A stretch of DNA of 64,000 nt from Selaginella moellendorffii. Its lineage: Eukaryota; Streptophyta; Lycopodiopsida; Selaginellales; Selaginellaceae. Position numbers and translations under genes: made by a program. Location: assembly GCF_000143415.4 (NCBI RefSeq), contig NW_003314264.1, positions 1,504,733 to 1,568,732 of the forward strand, written 5' to 3'. The notes beneath the pieces were generated by a model. It saw only the letters and a list, made by a program, of their open reading frames with translations, was not told the origin of the DNA and did no database searches. Shown here piece by piece: positions 12,192-23,437 of the stretch; position 1 is the first letter of the stretch; each line of letters opens with the position of its first letter.

Positions 12192-14714
12192 TCACGACTC
12201 GGCCATCACCTCGTCTCGTTGAGCCTTCTCGCTACTCTCCTGGCTTTTCTTCTCGCCATCAATCTCTCCCTCGGCTGCTACGTCCGGCTTTGCTGCTGCC
12301 GGTGGCTCCTCCTTCTCTACTTCTTTCGCTGCCTCGGCTCCATCTTCCTTCTTCTCCTGCGCCGCTGGCTCCCCCGCGTCCACCATCTCGGTGTCTCCAT
12401 CGCTCTTCTTGGTCGCCGCCTTGGCTTGGGACTTCTCCTCCTCGGCCTTGGCAGCCACGTTCTCTTTCTCGCCGGGCTTTGCCTTGTCCTTGTCGACCTC
12501 GTCGTCGGTGTCGGGGAGCTTTCTCAACTCCTCCCGTATCAGAGCCTTCGCCCGGGATTTCATGGTTCCGTCCGTGCAGTCGATGTTTAACCTTTCGCCT
12601 GTGACGTTAAACGGTGTCAGCATCTCTCTTTCAAAACCGTATGAAGCTAAGCTAGATCGCTTACCAAGTTTCTTGATGATAACAGTGAAAGAAGCCTGCA
12701 GATCGCAAACAAGAGAGGATGAAGTGAGACGCAAGCCTTCTTAATAACCAGCAACAGCCATACCTTCTTGAGGTCGAGAGTTTGGAGTAGGTCCTTGACA
12801 TGAGTCCGAATCTCCTCGTCCTTCGAATGGTTGGACTGAGCTTCATCGCCTCCCTCTGGAACCATCAATACAAATGGTTAGAAATGCAGCTACGGAATAC
12901 CACTGATCGCCCAGCCAACCTTTGTCGGTCGATTTCTCTTTGCCCTTCGTGGACTTCTTCGCTGACTTGGCCGGAGTCTTTTCCTTCTTCTTGGTTTTCT
13001 CCTTCTCGGTCTCCTTTTTCTTCCTGGTAAAAACTTTCGTATCCGTCTTCTGCTTCTTAGGTGGCGGCCTTTCGCCAGAGTCAGCTTCTGTATCGTCAGC
13101 GGACTCGCTCGCATCTCCTTCTTCATCTGACGTTTTCTTTTGCTCGATCTCGTCGTCGTCATCAGATTCCTCCTCGTCGTCCTCTTCCACCACCTGCTTT
13201 CTTTTTCTGCCGCTGCGTTTTGGTGGCTCGTCTGAGTCCTGCTTCTGCACATGATCATAAAGTGAGATTTATGCAAGTTGCCAGCACAAATACTACCTTA
13301 GGCCTTCCCGGACTTTTCCCCTTGCGTTTCTTTTCAGCCTGGAAAAAATAATACAGTAAAATGCATCTGTGGCAAAGCTACAAATACCTGCTCTTTTTCT
13401 GTGTCTTCCAATTTTATATCTGTTGTCGCGTGTGGAGCTGCTAGGAACTCGAAGACCTTCGCAACCAAGTCCTCCTACATTTGAAAGGTCATTAGTATCA
13501 GAAGCACAAGCTCGCTGCTATCAACAAACCTTTTTCCCCTTCATATTCAAATCCAAGATATCTATAAGCTCGTTTAGCTCGTCCTTATGGCACTTTTCAA
13601 GCCGCTCCCTCGCTTTAATCTGGTCCTTTTCCTGATTTATTTTGGCAACAGCCAGTCAAAACCACCACGAGCGCAGTAAAATAATACCTTCTCTCCCCAA
13701 CAATGGCCCGAAAACTGGAGAAGATTTTGCTTGACAGTAGCCGCCTGCGAGCAAAGACATCAGAAAAGAACAAACAATAAATGATGCGGTTACCTTAGAC
13801 CGCTGAGCGAAGAAGACGTAGTGGAGAGTCTTCAATACAGGATCGTTCTTGTTAATTTTACTTAGTTTGTAAGCCACTGCATCACCGAAAAGCAAACGAG
13901 CGGGTAAGCATCAGGCGACAGCGAAAGGAATAACGCAGATATACCATTCGGGATTTCTTTCAGAGGAGTGCCGCCTCCCTGCCAACGTGCTTCCGACTTA
14001 GTCACGCAGCCGAAAGAAACACAAGCGATAAAGAAGAAGATGTACCTTTCTGATATAAACGTCCTTCGACTTTGGCATATCCAGAGATCCTGCTCCAAAC
14101 CTCTCAATCGATTTCTTCTCCCGTGAAGGCCTGTCAATCGGAGGCGAGAACTCGGCTTTCTTCCTTCCCCGCTTGGACTTGGGTGTTTCCTCGGACCCCT
14201 CACCTTTCTCAGGCTTCTCGGTCGGAGTCGAGGGTGTGGCCTCTTCCTTCTCCTTGGCCTTGCTGCTATCTTTCCTGGGCCGTCCCCTCTTCTTTGGTTG
14301 CGGCTTGGACGCCTCAGCCTCGCCGTTCTCGGCATCCTCTTCGGCCTTTTCATCCTTCTCCTCAACACCTTCCATGGCCGTGGCATCACCACTCTCACCC
14401 TCTTTCTCCTTCTCTTTCTCCTTCTCATCTTCCTTCTCGTCGCTCTCGGCTTTCTTGTCCTCCTCCTCCTCGGCGGCCTTGGCCTTACTATCACCGTCCG
14501 CTCCTTCCTTCTCTTGGCCCGACTTACCTGGAGCTTCTTCCGGTGGCGCCGGAGCGGCTTCTTGGGTCTGGACGCCCTGGATAGACTCCTCGCCCTTCAC
14601 CTCCTCCTCGCTCTTCTTCTCCGTCAAATCTTTCGCTTCCTTGGCGGGCGCTAGATTCTCTTCGGCCGCCGCCGCCGCCGCCACGGGCGCAGCGTCGCCT
14701 TCCTCCGTCGCCAT
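12192..14714 (-). CDS. DEK-domain chromatin-associated protein
   Basis: A homologue of the DEK proto-oncoprotein and Arabidopsis DEK1-4, which bind histones and DNA and constrain nucleosome access. The start is ATG 14714 (MATEEGDAAPV). Exon 1 (about 220 residues) is an acidic/lysine-rich disordered region with AT-hook-like PKKRGRPRKDS and KRGRKKAEF. It then enters the DEK domain (SIERFGAGSLDMPKSKDVYI, PLKEIPNVAYKLSKINK, LHYVFFAQRSKA). A SAP DNA-binding motif follows (DELNELIDILDLNMKGKKED), then long Lys/Glu/Asp tracts with DDEEESDDDDE. A DEK C-terminal domain follows (EEIRTHVKDLLQTLDLKK, SFTVIIKKLGERLNID). The last exon is an acidic tail ending DEVMAES. About nine exons are separated by introns of 50-60 nt. 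The coding strand is extremely purine-rich, which creates many antisense ORFs. Confidence 0.93.
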
Positions 14715-15165
14715 TCCTATCAACACTAGCCCAACGGATTTCTTTCGAGCCCTAAAACAAGGAAGAAGAAGAAGAAGAACCCTAACCTCGAAAAACAAGG
14801 GCCACTGCTACTTTTTTAGACGCGCATTTCCTTGTCCTCCTGCCACTGGGAGAAATCCAAGAACCCTAGCCCGACCGAGAAAGTAGAGAGCTTTAGAGAC
14901 GCCCTAGCCACTGGAGACGATGCGGACTCCAAAGCTTTTGTTGGATCACGTTGAATGCGCCTTCCGGATCCCAGGCACTTATCCAATCCGACCCAAGGAA
15001 TATATTCCCGCCAATAAAAAAAAGATGCCAACGGTGAGAAAACAAAATGGAAATTTAGGGCTCTTCCTCTTCCGCGCTAGACTGAAATTCACAAGAAAGC
15101 TCTGATCTATCGCATCCTCGCTGGGAGCTGGGCGCGCTACACTAACACACTGATCCAGGGATGAT
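14715..15165. other. Intergenic; nothing recognised
   Basis: The DEK 5' flank contains telo-box-like CCCTAAAAC near 14751 and a GAA-repeat tract. The remainder is the 3' flank of the SAUR gene. Short ORFs on both strands show no family signal. Confidence 0.4.
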
Positions 15166-15609
15166 CTAATAAGCGTAGAACTCGACGAGCTCCTCCACCG
15201 CGCCAATTGAATTGCCGTTGCCGCTGTCTAGCATCCAGAGCAGGTGCTCAAACATGACGATCTCGCAGGGGACGAACAGCCCACAATCTCCGGCGTCTTG
15301 CTGCTCGCCGCTGGTGGAATTGGGCTTGGATTTGTCGAGCAGGGATCGAAAGAGGGGCATCTGGAGGTAGTGCTCGCCAAGAACATACCGCCGGCGCTCC
15401 TTGCCCACGTACACTACGAACGTCCCCTCGTATGGGAGCTTGTGGCTGATCATCTGGTGATCATGGGCTTGCTCATCGTCCAGGCTCGCAATGGATTTCT
15501 TGTTGCGCGCGAATCGTTGCCAGGTGCTCACGATCCTCCTGATCTTGTTGTGCTTGTGTATGGCCGACGAAGACGACGACGAAGAAGAGGAGCTGACAAG
15601 AGTGGACAT
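15166..15609 (-). CDS. SAUR (small auxin-up RNA) family protein
   Basis: SAUR proteins are short auxin-responsive regulators; in angiosperms many inhibit PP2C-D phosphatases and so raise plasma-membrane H+-ATPase activity. The single-exon ORF (147 aa) starts at ATG 15609 (MSTLVSSSSSSSSSSAIHKH, a serine run). The SAUR domain is clear: GTFVVYVGKERRRYVLGEHY, then LQMPLFRSLLDKSK, GLFVPCEIVMFEHLLWML. The stop is TAG at 15166. An upstream extension of the frame lacks family similarity and was not used. Confidence 0.9.
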   Translation of the reverse strand: MSTLVSSSSSSSSSSAIHKHNKIRRIVSTWQRFARNKKSIASLDDEQAHDHQMISHKLPYEGTFVVYVGKERRRYVLGEHYLQMPLFRSLLDKSKPNSTSGEQQDAGDCGLFVPCEIVMFEHLLWMLDSGNGNSIGAVEELVEFYAY

Positions 15610-17862
15610 AACTTCTACAAAGAAGAAAGAAACAAACCAATGTGGTGGTGATCCAGCTCTGGCAATCACGAAGAATCTCACGAATCTCTGGGCCGATTCA
15701 ATCCAGAAAGCTTGAATCGTGGTCAATAGCGCTAGCGTTGGGCGATCTCCAATTGTGGAGAAGATCATCCACATCCAAGCGAGGAGCAAAGCACCGGCGA
15801 CCCAGAAAATCGCGGGGGATCTAGCGCAATTGCCATGATATCTTGGCTAGCAAGGAACTGGAAGAACAGCTCAAAGCTCCTCGCAAAGCCTCTTTTTTGA
15901 AGGGAATGAGACGTGTCCTTAAGCCTTGGCCCTTGCTAAGGACACCATGTCCCTCATCCTTGTCAATGACGGTAGTGAGGTGGTGGTGGTGGTCCTCCAG
16001 TTTTGTGGAGGTGGAGACAAAATATTTGGAGTCTTGATCGTCAATCCTGCTCTAGCCTACGCACATAAATGTTTCATGTTCCATTCATTAACACTCAACA
16101 TTGTAAACTTTGGTTTTTAGTTGTATTTTTATATTTCTTATTATATGGCTAACTTCATTATTACTATTAACTCATTAATCAAAGAAGTGATACAATCATT
16201 TGATCTAGTCATGGTCGTGTTGGAACACGTCTCCACAAGTCTTAGAGACGATCCCACACGGTTTCCGGCATTGGCAAAAACAACTCTTCCTCGAATTGAA
16301 TGTTTCATATCGCCGGAGATCGAGTTGGACCCCATTGGCTTCAATCTCTTTTTGTAATACCTGCGCATGCATGCTGGAAGTTTCTTCGAATTGGATTGAA
16401 TCACTTGACCACTGCATAAATTAATGTATAGCTTGTGAGAGACTCAGCTACGATTCCTGTCCTAGCAGCTGTTCTTTCGAGTCCAAGAGAAATTGATAGA
16501 AGCAACATTAAGATTGGATGGATGTTTGCCACCAAAAAAGTCTCCAATGGTACATTGCCAGGTATTTTGACGATATGAGATGCAAGCTTACATCTTTGAT
16601 CATGGATTTGTTTTGGAAGAGAAAATTCAACCAGCGTTGAGCCACTGTGGCTATTGCCAGCACCAAGGAAGGACAAAGAAAGTGATAAGTGAGTCCAACC
16701 AAGGCAGCCACAAATAATAAATTAGGACCACACCAAATGAGAAAATCCCATCAGGAATCAGCCATGTATGTGCAACTGCAAGGCTAGTGTAGACATATGA
16801 TCTGTGCTTTATTTCATTGTTGCTGCCTGTTTTTCCCCTGCCACTCCTGCCTGTTGGTACTGACTTGGTGGAGTGTAATAAAAGTAGTGGGAGAGATGGG
16901 AGAATGAAATTGATGTTATACTCTGCACTTTTGCTTGTCTTTTTGAAAGAAAAGAAAGAGAGAACCTCAGCAAAAACTTCCTCAGAGCCTTGCATCTGCT
17001 GTTTGAGCTTGCAAAAGCTGATAATGGGGGAGCACCCTTTCAATTGGGATAGATTTCACATCCCTGTCACAGTTGGTGGGCTTCTCTAGTTGCCTTTGAA
17101 GACAAAAAGTTTGTCCCTCTTGGTCTAAGGAGCAAAGCAAGATGCACATTTCACACAGCTAGCTGCACATACTGGTGTGCAGATCAAATGGACAAGCAAC
17201 TCCACTGTCTCAGGAGGCCCACATAGTTGCAGTGTACAGTGCTCTTTTACCTTTCACCTCTCAAGGATGAGGAGTGCTTTCTTGCCTTAGATGCAATTGC
17301 TGCTGCAGTTTTGGAAGTTGGAGTCAGAGAGGGGAGAGGAAGGGTTTGGAAGAATGCATACATGTTCAACCATACATGTTATCCAATTTGTCTCCATGCA
17401 GAGCTCAAGTTGCTGCTACACAAAATGTTGGGCGTGTCCAAAATTCTGTACAGCTTCACTCTCTGTTGAGTCCAAAATTATAGCAAGGATCAGCACAAGA
17501 TGATGATCCTCGTGGGAAGTTCAGCGACCAAACAATAAGAAAGTTGACAACCTTTTTCTCAAAAAGAAAAGTATGGTTCCAGGGTGCACATGAGAGTGTT
17601 TTGGAGGTCTGGAAGACACAGTTGGCCACCAACATTCAGAATTTCCGCTGCTGCACGTGTGGCAAGGACGAGAACCCTGATCAAATGGTGGTGGCCAGAA
17701 GATCGAAACGTACCCACACCTTCACGATTCGGTTCCAGAGTACAAAACCAAAAAAACAAAATGGGGAAAAGAAAGGTCAGCCATGTTTCATGTATAGCAG
17801 CTTTTTCTCTCTTTTCCTTCTGAGGAGAGCACATGAAGGCCACAAGGTCTAAGCATTCTTAC
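15610..17862. other. 2.2-kb interval with no recognisable gene
   Basis: Composition is lower in GC than the neighbours. Short ORFs occur on both strands (for example minus 17043-16651, plus 17544-17852) but none resembles a family I know and none can be extended across plausible splice sites into one. A 7-bp perfect stem with a 6-nt loop lies at 17163-17182. The interval could hold a non-coding transcript or decayed gene; I see no support for either. Confidence 0.35.
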
Positions 17863-19953
17863 TTACAAACTAAACAAGCTCTCCGTTTTGCTAAATCCGC
17901 CATGGAAACCGCCAGTGTTCGAGCAGTGCAAGTTAGCGAGCAGAACGTATGCTGCTCCATACCCCGGATCCATCCCCAGGATTTGCCTGGTAGCACCAAG
18001 GCCGCCATGGATGCTGCTATGACTCCTTGACGCTCCAAGCAAGCACATCCAGTCCAAGCCATCGGCCTCGAAAGGCATGGTTTCGACGAGCTCCCCGGCC
18101 TTGGTAAGGCGCCCGGCACGAGCGAGCAAGTCCACCATGCATCGGTAGTGCTGCTTCGAGGGCTGAATCCCAAAGTCCACGCTCATCGACTGGAAGTATG
18201 ATCTTCCACTGCCGAGATCGCCCTGGTGGCTGGAAGCGACCAACACCGACGCGAAGCACGCATCGTCCGGGGCAAAAACCATCTTCATCCCGTGGAAAGT
18301 TTCGAAAGTCTGATTGCAGTGTTGCCTGCTTTGAGCTGACGCTGCAAGCACCGCATTGCAAGACACTACGTTTCGTTCCGGCATCTCTTTGAAGATCTTC
18401 CTGGCGTCTTTCACGAGCCCGTGTTGGATCGCGCACGTCCAGGAGACGACGTTCTTTTGTGGCATGGAGTTGAAAAACTCCTTTCCTTCGAAAATGCACC
18501 CGTTTAGCGTGTACGCAGCAAGCATGACGTTCCCTGTAACTACATTCCGCTGAGGAAATCTAAGGTAGAACTTTCTAGCCTCGTCCACGAGTCCACAGCG
18601 TGCATAAGCTTCCAGCATAGCGTTCCAAGACACCACGTCGTGCTGTGCCATGTCGCAATCGAACAGCTTCTTGGCCTCCTCCAAATGCCCAGTTCCGGCA
18701 AATGCCGCTAGCGTGGAATTCCACGTCACCAGATCCTTTGCTGACATGGACTTAAAGATTCCCAAAGCTCCGTGCAAGTCCTCCACATTAGCGTAAGCAC
18801 TAAGCATAGCGTTGTGCGAGAGTATAGTATGATGTGGCATGCTATCGTATAACGTCTTAGCTTCGTACAGATCCCCGCTTTGGGCAAATGCAAAGAGCAT
18901 CGTATTACACGACACTACGTTCTTATACGGCATACATTTGTACAGTATTTTAGCTTCCTCCAAGTTGAAAGCTTGTAGAATTGCAGCTATCATTGTATTC
19001 CAAATAATGATATTTACAAAGGGCAAGCTACAAAACAAGAGTCTTGCTGCCTCTAGATACCCGTGTTGCGCATAAGCGGCTAGCATTGCACTCGCTGTGA
19101 TTAAATCCTGCCAAGGCATACTATCATAAACTTGCTTTGTTTGCTCAAAATCTCCGACTAGCGAGAAGGCACACAACATACAAGTAAATGACACGGTATC
19201 TCTCACAGGCATCTTACTAAATATCACCTTCGCGAGAAGTATATGCCCGCTTTGAGCATAAGCCGAGAGCAGCACATTCCACGAGATAATATTCCACAAT
19301 GGCATCGACTCAAACAGTGACTCCACTTCTACCACTTGATCCTTGCGCGCGTAGCCAGACAAAATCGTGTTCCACGAGAATAAATCCGGGCCGTCTATCC
19401 GTCCAAATATCCTGTGGGCCTCGCCCAGATTCCCTTGCCGGGTATATGCCAGGATCATCGCATTGCAGCACACAACGTTGTGAAGCGGCATCGCGTCGAA
19501 AAGATACGCCGCATAATCCACCCTCCCTTCAGTGGCGCAGGCAAAGATCATGGTGGTCCAAGAGAAGACGTCTCTACGCGGCATCGCATGGAATATCCTC
19601 TGGCACTCGCAAAGATTCCCTTGTTGGGCAAATGCGTCGAGCATCGCATTCCAGGCGATTAGATTCCATCGCGGCATGGAATCGAAGACCTGCTTGGCTT
19701 GCCGCACAAATCCATTGCGGGAGTACGCGCAGAGCATGAGAACCCAAGAGAAAGAATCCCTCGTCGCGGCAGCCATGCCGCAAAAGAGCTGGAACGCAAG
19801 ATTGGGGCTCCCGCACCGCCCATACATCTCGATCAGCTTGTTACACACGAAGACATCGTCGATTAGCGCGGGATCCATGCGGGAGTGGATCAATCGCGCG
19901 TCGCTCAGGCTCCGGCAGCTACGCACGAGCTCCAGCCATCGAGTCCTGTCCAT
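17863..19953 (-). CDS. Pentatricopeptide repeat protein, PLS class with short E-like end
   Basis: Organelle-targeted RNA-binding protein family. The frame is intronless. The first ATG is at 19953 (MDRTRWLELVRSC), and the open frame extends six codons upstream without an ATG. About 20 repeats follow the pattern N-hydrophobic-SWNAML-AYA-G-hydrophobic-EA-F-MP, for example DVFSWTTMIFACATEGRVD and DVVSWNAMLEAYARCGLVDE. One late repeat (NVVSWTCAIQHGLVKDARKI) has lost roughly a dozen residues. The C-terminus has AGELVETMPFEADGLDWMCL and YVLLANLHCSNTG, like the start of an E domain, then ends at 17863 without E+ or DYW, so no deaminase is present. The start lies only about 90 bp behind the SAUR stop codon on the same strand. 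Confidence 0.9.
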   Translation of the reverse strand: MDRTRWLELVRSCRSLSDARLIHSRMDPALIDDVFVCNKLIEMYGRCGSPNLAFQLFCGMAAATRDSFSWVLMLCAYSRNGFVRQAKQVFDSMPRWNLIAWNAMLDAFAQQGNLCECQRIFHAMPRRDVFSWTTMIFACATEGRVDYAAYLFDAMPLHNVVCCNAMILAYTRQGNLGEAHRIFGRIDGPDLFSWNTILSGYARKDQVVEVESLFESMPLWNIISWNVLLSAYAQSGHILLAKVIFSKMPVRDTVSFTCMLCAFSLVGDFEQTKQVYDSMPWQDLITASAMLAAYAQHGYLEAARLLFCSLPFVNIIIWNTMIAAILQAFNLEEAKILYKCMPYKNVVSCNTMLFAFAQSGDLYEAKTLYDSMPHHTILSHNAMLSAYANVEDLHGALGIFKSMSAKDLVTWNSTLAAFAGTGHLEEAKKLFDCDMAQHDVVSWNAMLEAYARCGLVDEARKFYLRFPQRNVVTGNVMLAAYTLNGCIFEGKEFFNSMPQKNVVSWTCAIQHGLVKDARKIFKEMPERNVVSCNAVLAASAQSRQHCNQTFETFHGMKMVFAPDDACFASVLVASSHQGDLGSGRSYFQSMSVDFGIQPSKQHYRCMVDLLARAGRLTKAGELVETMPFEADGLDWMCLLGASRSHSSIHGGLGATRQILGMDPGYGAAYVLLANLHCSNTGGFHGGFSKTESLFSL

Positions 19954-20042
19954 GCCATTCAAAATGCCCAAGAACCCTCGTTTAGACGGTGGAGATTTCA
20001 GCGCGTGGGACTAGTATCGCCAATTGTATGGCTGCGATGTAT

Positions 20043-20552
20043 TTACAGTGTCTTTCCGTGAAGAATGAGCTCAGTCGCTTCCTCGCTCTGGATCCACGGA
20101 TCATTGCGCTGGAGGAGGCGGAGGAGGTACTCGAACAGCGCGACCGGGCAGGGGATGAGGAGCCCGCCGCTGTAAGCGTAGCCAAATTCTTCCTCGGATT
20201 GCTGGAGCAGCGCCCCAAACACTGGATGCTGGAGGTAGCGCGTCTTGAGGACGAAGCGCTTGTGCTCCGGGCCGACGTAGACCGCGCAAGATCCTCGGTG
20301 GACGTCGCGCGGGATCGAAGGAGGTGATCTCCTGGCGATAATCTTCCTGTTCTTCGGCGACGCAGGGGAGGGCAAGGCGCAGCTCCTGGACGACGCCATC
20401 GCGCAAGAGAGGCGCTCGAATTTGTGGCACAGCCGCTTCAAGAGATTGGTGTGGTGATGGTGATGATCGTCCTGGTGGAGCTTGTGGTAGCGCGAGTGAT
20501 AATGCCGCCGGAAGAGCAGCGCCTTGAGCTTGATCTTCTTGAGCATCTTCAT
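20043..20552 (-). CDS. SAUR family protein with basic/His-rich N-terminus
   Basis: Intronless, 169 aa, start ATG 20552 (MKMLKKIKLKALLFRRHYHS). The N-terminal 75 residues are basic with a pentahistidine (DDHHHHHTNLL). The SAUR core follows: GSCAVYVGPEHKRFVLKTRY, LQHPVFGALLQQSEEEFGY, GLLIPCPVALFEYLLRLLQ. The function is expected to match other SAURs (growth control through PP2C-D inhibition), by family inference only. It is the second SAUR in the window, about 4.4 kb from the first and on the same strand, with a PPR gene between them; the N-terminal halves differ completely, so they are not a recent tandem duplicate. Confidence 0.9.
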   Translation of the reverse strand: MKMLKKIKLKALLFRRHYHSRYHKLHQDDHHHHHTNLLKRLCHKFERLSCAMASSRSCALPSPASPKNRKIIARRSPPSIPRDVHRGSCAVYVGPEHKRFVLKTRYLQHPVFGALLQQSEEEFGYAYSGGLLIPCPVALFEYLLRLLQRNDPWIQSEEATELILHGKTL

Positions 20553-21751
20553 CCTCTCCCTGCAGAGAAATATCGATCCTGCTCCTCCCCCCTAGAAATA
20601 TTTCGTCGCCATCGCGGCTCCTCTTACCCTTCCCTCTCGATTCGGCACGATTTCCCCTCGATTCCTTGCGGGAAATCGGAGGCCGTGCTAGAACACGCGC
20701 AAATCGACCCCGGGCACCTTGAGGAGGCCGCCAAACCAGAGAAGCACCGACAGGATCCGGAGCGACCACAACAGCCAAGATCTCTGGAAGAAGCACAAGA
20801 TCACAGGGTCCATGAAATGGAAGAAGCTAGAGAATCTAGAGCGAGCGATTGAAATGCGAGCGATCGCGACAAGGCACAGCAGCGATTCTCACGGGGAGTG
20901 GAGAGGGAAGGAGAGAAGCTGGAAGAACAACGCCATGATCGAAGCTCTTGCTTGCTCTTTCCAAGAAATAGGGCAAACCGGGGTTTAAATTGGCGTGCGC
21001 CGGACTCGAACAGGGGACCGTTTCATGCAAACCCGGTCAAAAGTGGCGTTGCATCGTATGAAGCGGCGCGTTGAAAAACGTGTTAGTTTTGGGTTCCTCT
21101 CCCGGGACGAACTCGTTTGATTAAAACTCCCCAAGGTTTAGTTCGCATGGATTCATAGTTAAGTGATATATCATACATTGTGTTAGATCAACTCGATTCT
21201 ATAAGGTTATAGATCTTCTCAATGCCAGAGCTCCCAGAGACAGTGAAGGACCATTGAGAGAGTGAGTGACACGGTTGATCCATCCACGCACGAAGGCAAC
21301 TTTTGGGCTGAAGAAAAGAAGAAAACGACCACTTGCGACCAAATTAAAATATAAAATAAATGAAGAATAAAAACCAACAATAATACAAAAATATAACATT
21401 AAAAAAAAAAAGTGTTAAAAATAATATTTTGGCTGCGGTCGACCAACACCACCACGAGTGCGAGGATATTTGGTTTTCCCATTGCAGCAAAAGGACTACA
21501 AAGTACAGTGGTACAAACAATATATGTTTTGTTTCCTTAGAAGCTTTGGTGGACCTTTGGATTCCCGCCACTCCTTTTCAATCAATCGACATAGCTTAGC
21601 TTGTGCTCGGCAGGGCCACTGGCAAGTTTTTAAAGTTGAAAAGCAAGATCAAAAGGGACCTGTCACATAGGGGCGCACGATAGATCGAGACGAGCGCGAG
21701 AAAAGTGATAGAAAACTATGTGACAATAGTACCTGGAGGAGAGCTCGAATT
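20553..21751. other. Intergenic; SAUR upstream region and AT-rich stretch
   Basis: The first 400 bp flank the SAUR gene. From about 21100 the sequence becomes AT-rich with an A-run near 21400. No ORF with family similarity and no clear repeat was found. A TTCGAGTCC-like string on the minus strand near 21006-21014 was tested as a tRNA T-arm and does not fold. Confidence 0.35.
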
Positions 21752-23437
21752 CTAAGTAGATTTTGCCGCTGGCCAAAGTGGATTCTCTAGCAAGTGTGAT
21801 GAGGCTTGGACACTCCTTACCACCACCTTGCAATCGGCATCAACTGTGTAGGAGATCTTCAGGCCCTCGAGAATCACATTGTAAAGCACGAGCTTTTCAT
21901 CCCCTCCTCCATTATGGAGCTCGGAAGAATCGCCATAGAGTGGCTGCGCGATCTCGCTGACCACTCCATCGTGCGGCCTCTGCCGCTGGCTCAAGGACCG
22001 AATATCGCAAGAGAGAACCTGCGCTATGAAATCATGTAGCTCTCTGGAACTGGAATAGAGTGAGAACCTTTCCTGCCGTTTTCCAACAGGAGACGCTTGT
22101 CAACGACAAAGCAAACAAAAGAAGGAAAGATAACTGCAAAGTGGTTTGCGTAAGGACTACGAGTGCGTACCATTTTGTTCCAGCACTCATCGAGGCCATT
22201 TAGAGAAGCTTCAGTGAAGGTGACGGAAGCCACGGCGAGTGGATCGTCCTCTCCGCCGGCCTGGAACAAAAGAGAGAAAAGATAAAATCTTGACAATCTT
22301 TCGCAAGTGATCACGGAATAAAATCGGGAAATCTTTGGCTCTTACATTGACCCACGTTGGTGCCGAAGCTTCTCTCACGGAATCGCAATATGGAAGATAA
22401 GGCTTTATGTCAAGCACGGGCTACAACATCACAAATACGACAAGCACCATAAAACCTGAGTAGAAAAGGAGGTCGAAGAATAGTATACCGTGCCATCAAC
22501 GAGATCAGCTCCGGAAAGCATTAGAATTCCATGCTCTAGACGTTCCACCTGAAGAAAAAACTTTTAAGATCAAACACGACAAGAATTTCGGGAAAAAGAT
22601 AAGAGACCTTTGCAACTGTTAAGCCGATAGGACACGGTCGATGTGGAGTTCTAGTCGCAAAAACTCCGAGTTTGGCACCATTGAGCCTTGGCACTCGTAC
22701 CTTTTACGCAAAGGAACTGGCTCAGCGCTAGAAATACAAAGAATGTGTTTGTTCTTGTCACCTTAGCCTTGAAGTCTCGATGGCTCGATAGCTCCCACAA
22801 GTTGTGTAAGTCTGTGTTCTCGTGAAAAACGTAGATTAACCAGCAGTGTGAGTACTGCTCAATCCCGTCCAGGGCCGCGGCAGGCACCCCGGAGGACAAA
22901 ACCAAGCGCGATTTAGCAAGTGTTACGAGGAGAGGTTGACGAGGAGTTCCATTTCTTCACAAAAAAAGAGAGAAAAACTTTTGTTCTCAAATAGAACTTA
23001 GATAAGAGTTTTGAGTACCTTGTTGAATAACATGATCTCATATACCCGATTGGTGTCATGGGAAAGGACGATGTGGGAGTTTTTCCAATGACATTGCATT
23101 GCATCAAGTTTTTTCGCAAGTCCTGAGCAATACTCAAAAGGTTAGAAAGGAAAACAAAAGGAAAGGAACGAAAATACTCACACGCTGTGCACGAATTCGG
23201 CCCGTCCTTTCTTCGGCTCTTTGCTTCTGGGATATTTGCAAAGCGTCGTCTGATTCAACGAGCTTGAGCTCCAGTTTGACACACTTTCTTGTCAATCTCC
23301 AAACTATATGATATGATCACACCAGAGAACGAAATTTAATCCTTTAGACACCCATCTTCCAAAAGAATTCGCGTACCTTGAATAAGCAAAGCTGTCGCAG
23401 TGGAAACTGAAACCACCGCTATAGCCCATCTCATCAT
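21752..23437 (-). CDS. tRNA (adenine37-N6)-methyltransferase-like, TsaA/TRMO family
   Basis: TsaA/TrmO-type enzymes use SAM to methylate t6A37 in ANN-decoding tRNAs. The start is ATG 23437. Exon 1 encodes MMRWAIAVVSVSTATALLIQ, a hydrophobic leader or anchor, and its phase-1 end joins VWRLTRKCVKLELKLVESDD and a coiled segment ending EERTGRIRAQR. The catalytic beta-barrel follows: PTSSFPMTPIGYMRSCYSTR, NGTPRQPLLVTLAKSRLVL, ALDGIEQYSHCWLIYVFHEN, then KLGVFATRTPHRPCPIGLT with the family signature (TRxPxRPxxIG), and GADLVDGTPVLDIKPYLPY. The C-terminal extension (KISYTVDADCKVVVRSVQAS) is as in eukaryotic TRMO. There are about ten exons. Its ATG overlaps the stop codon of the upstream SET gene by four bases, so both may lie on one transcript. 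Confidence 0.88.

Noticed and set aside
14173-14886. Ser/Leu/Phe-rich open frame (237 codons) opposite the DEK gene
   Set aside because: It is the complement of Glu/Lys repeats in DEK exon 1 and shows no real transmembrane or secreted-protein architecture.
16141-17043. Chain of short minus-strand ORFs considered as a decayed P450 or membrane protein gene
   Set aside because: None of the conserved P450 motifs (oxygen-binding helix, ExxR, heme-binding cysteine loop) and no consistent splice joins were found.
17163-17182. Perfect 7-bp stem with 6-nt loop, considered as a small RNA precursor
   Set aside because: Far too short for a plant miRNA precursor and expected by chance in a window of this size.
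21000-21075. Possible tRNA on the minus strand with a TTCGAGTCC-like T-loop
   Set aside because: The flanking bases do not pair into a five-base T-stem, no A-box is found at the right distance, and no cloverleaf forms.
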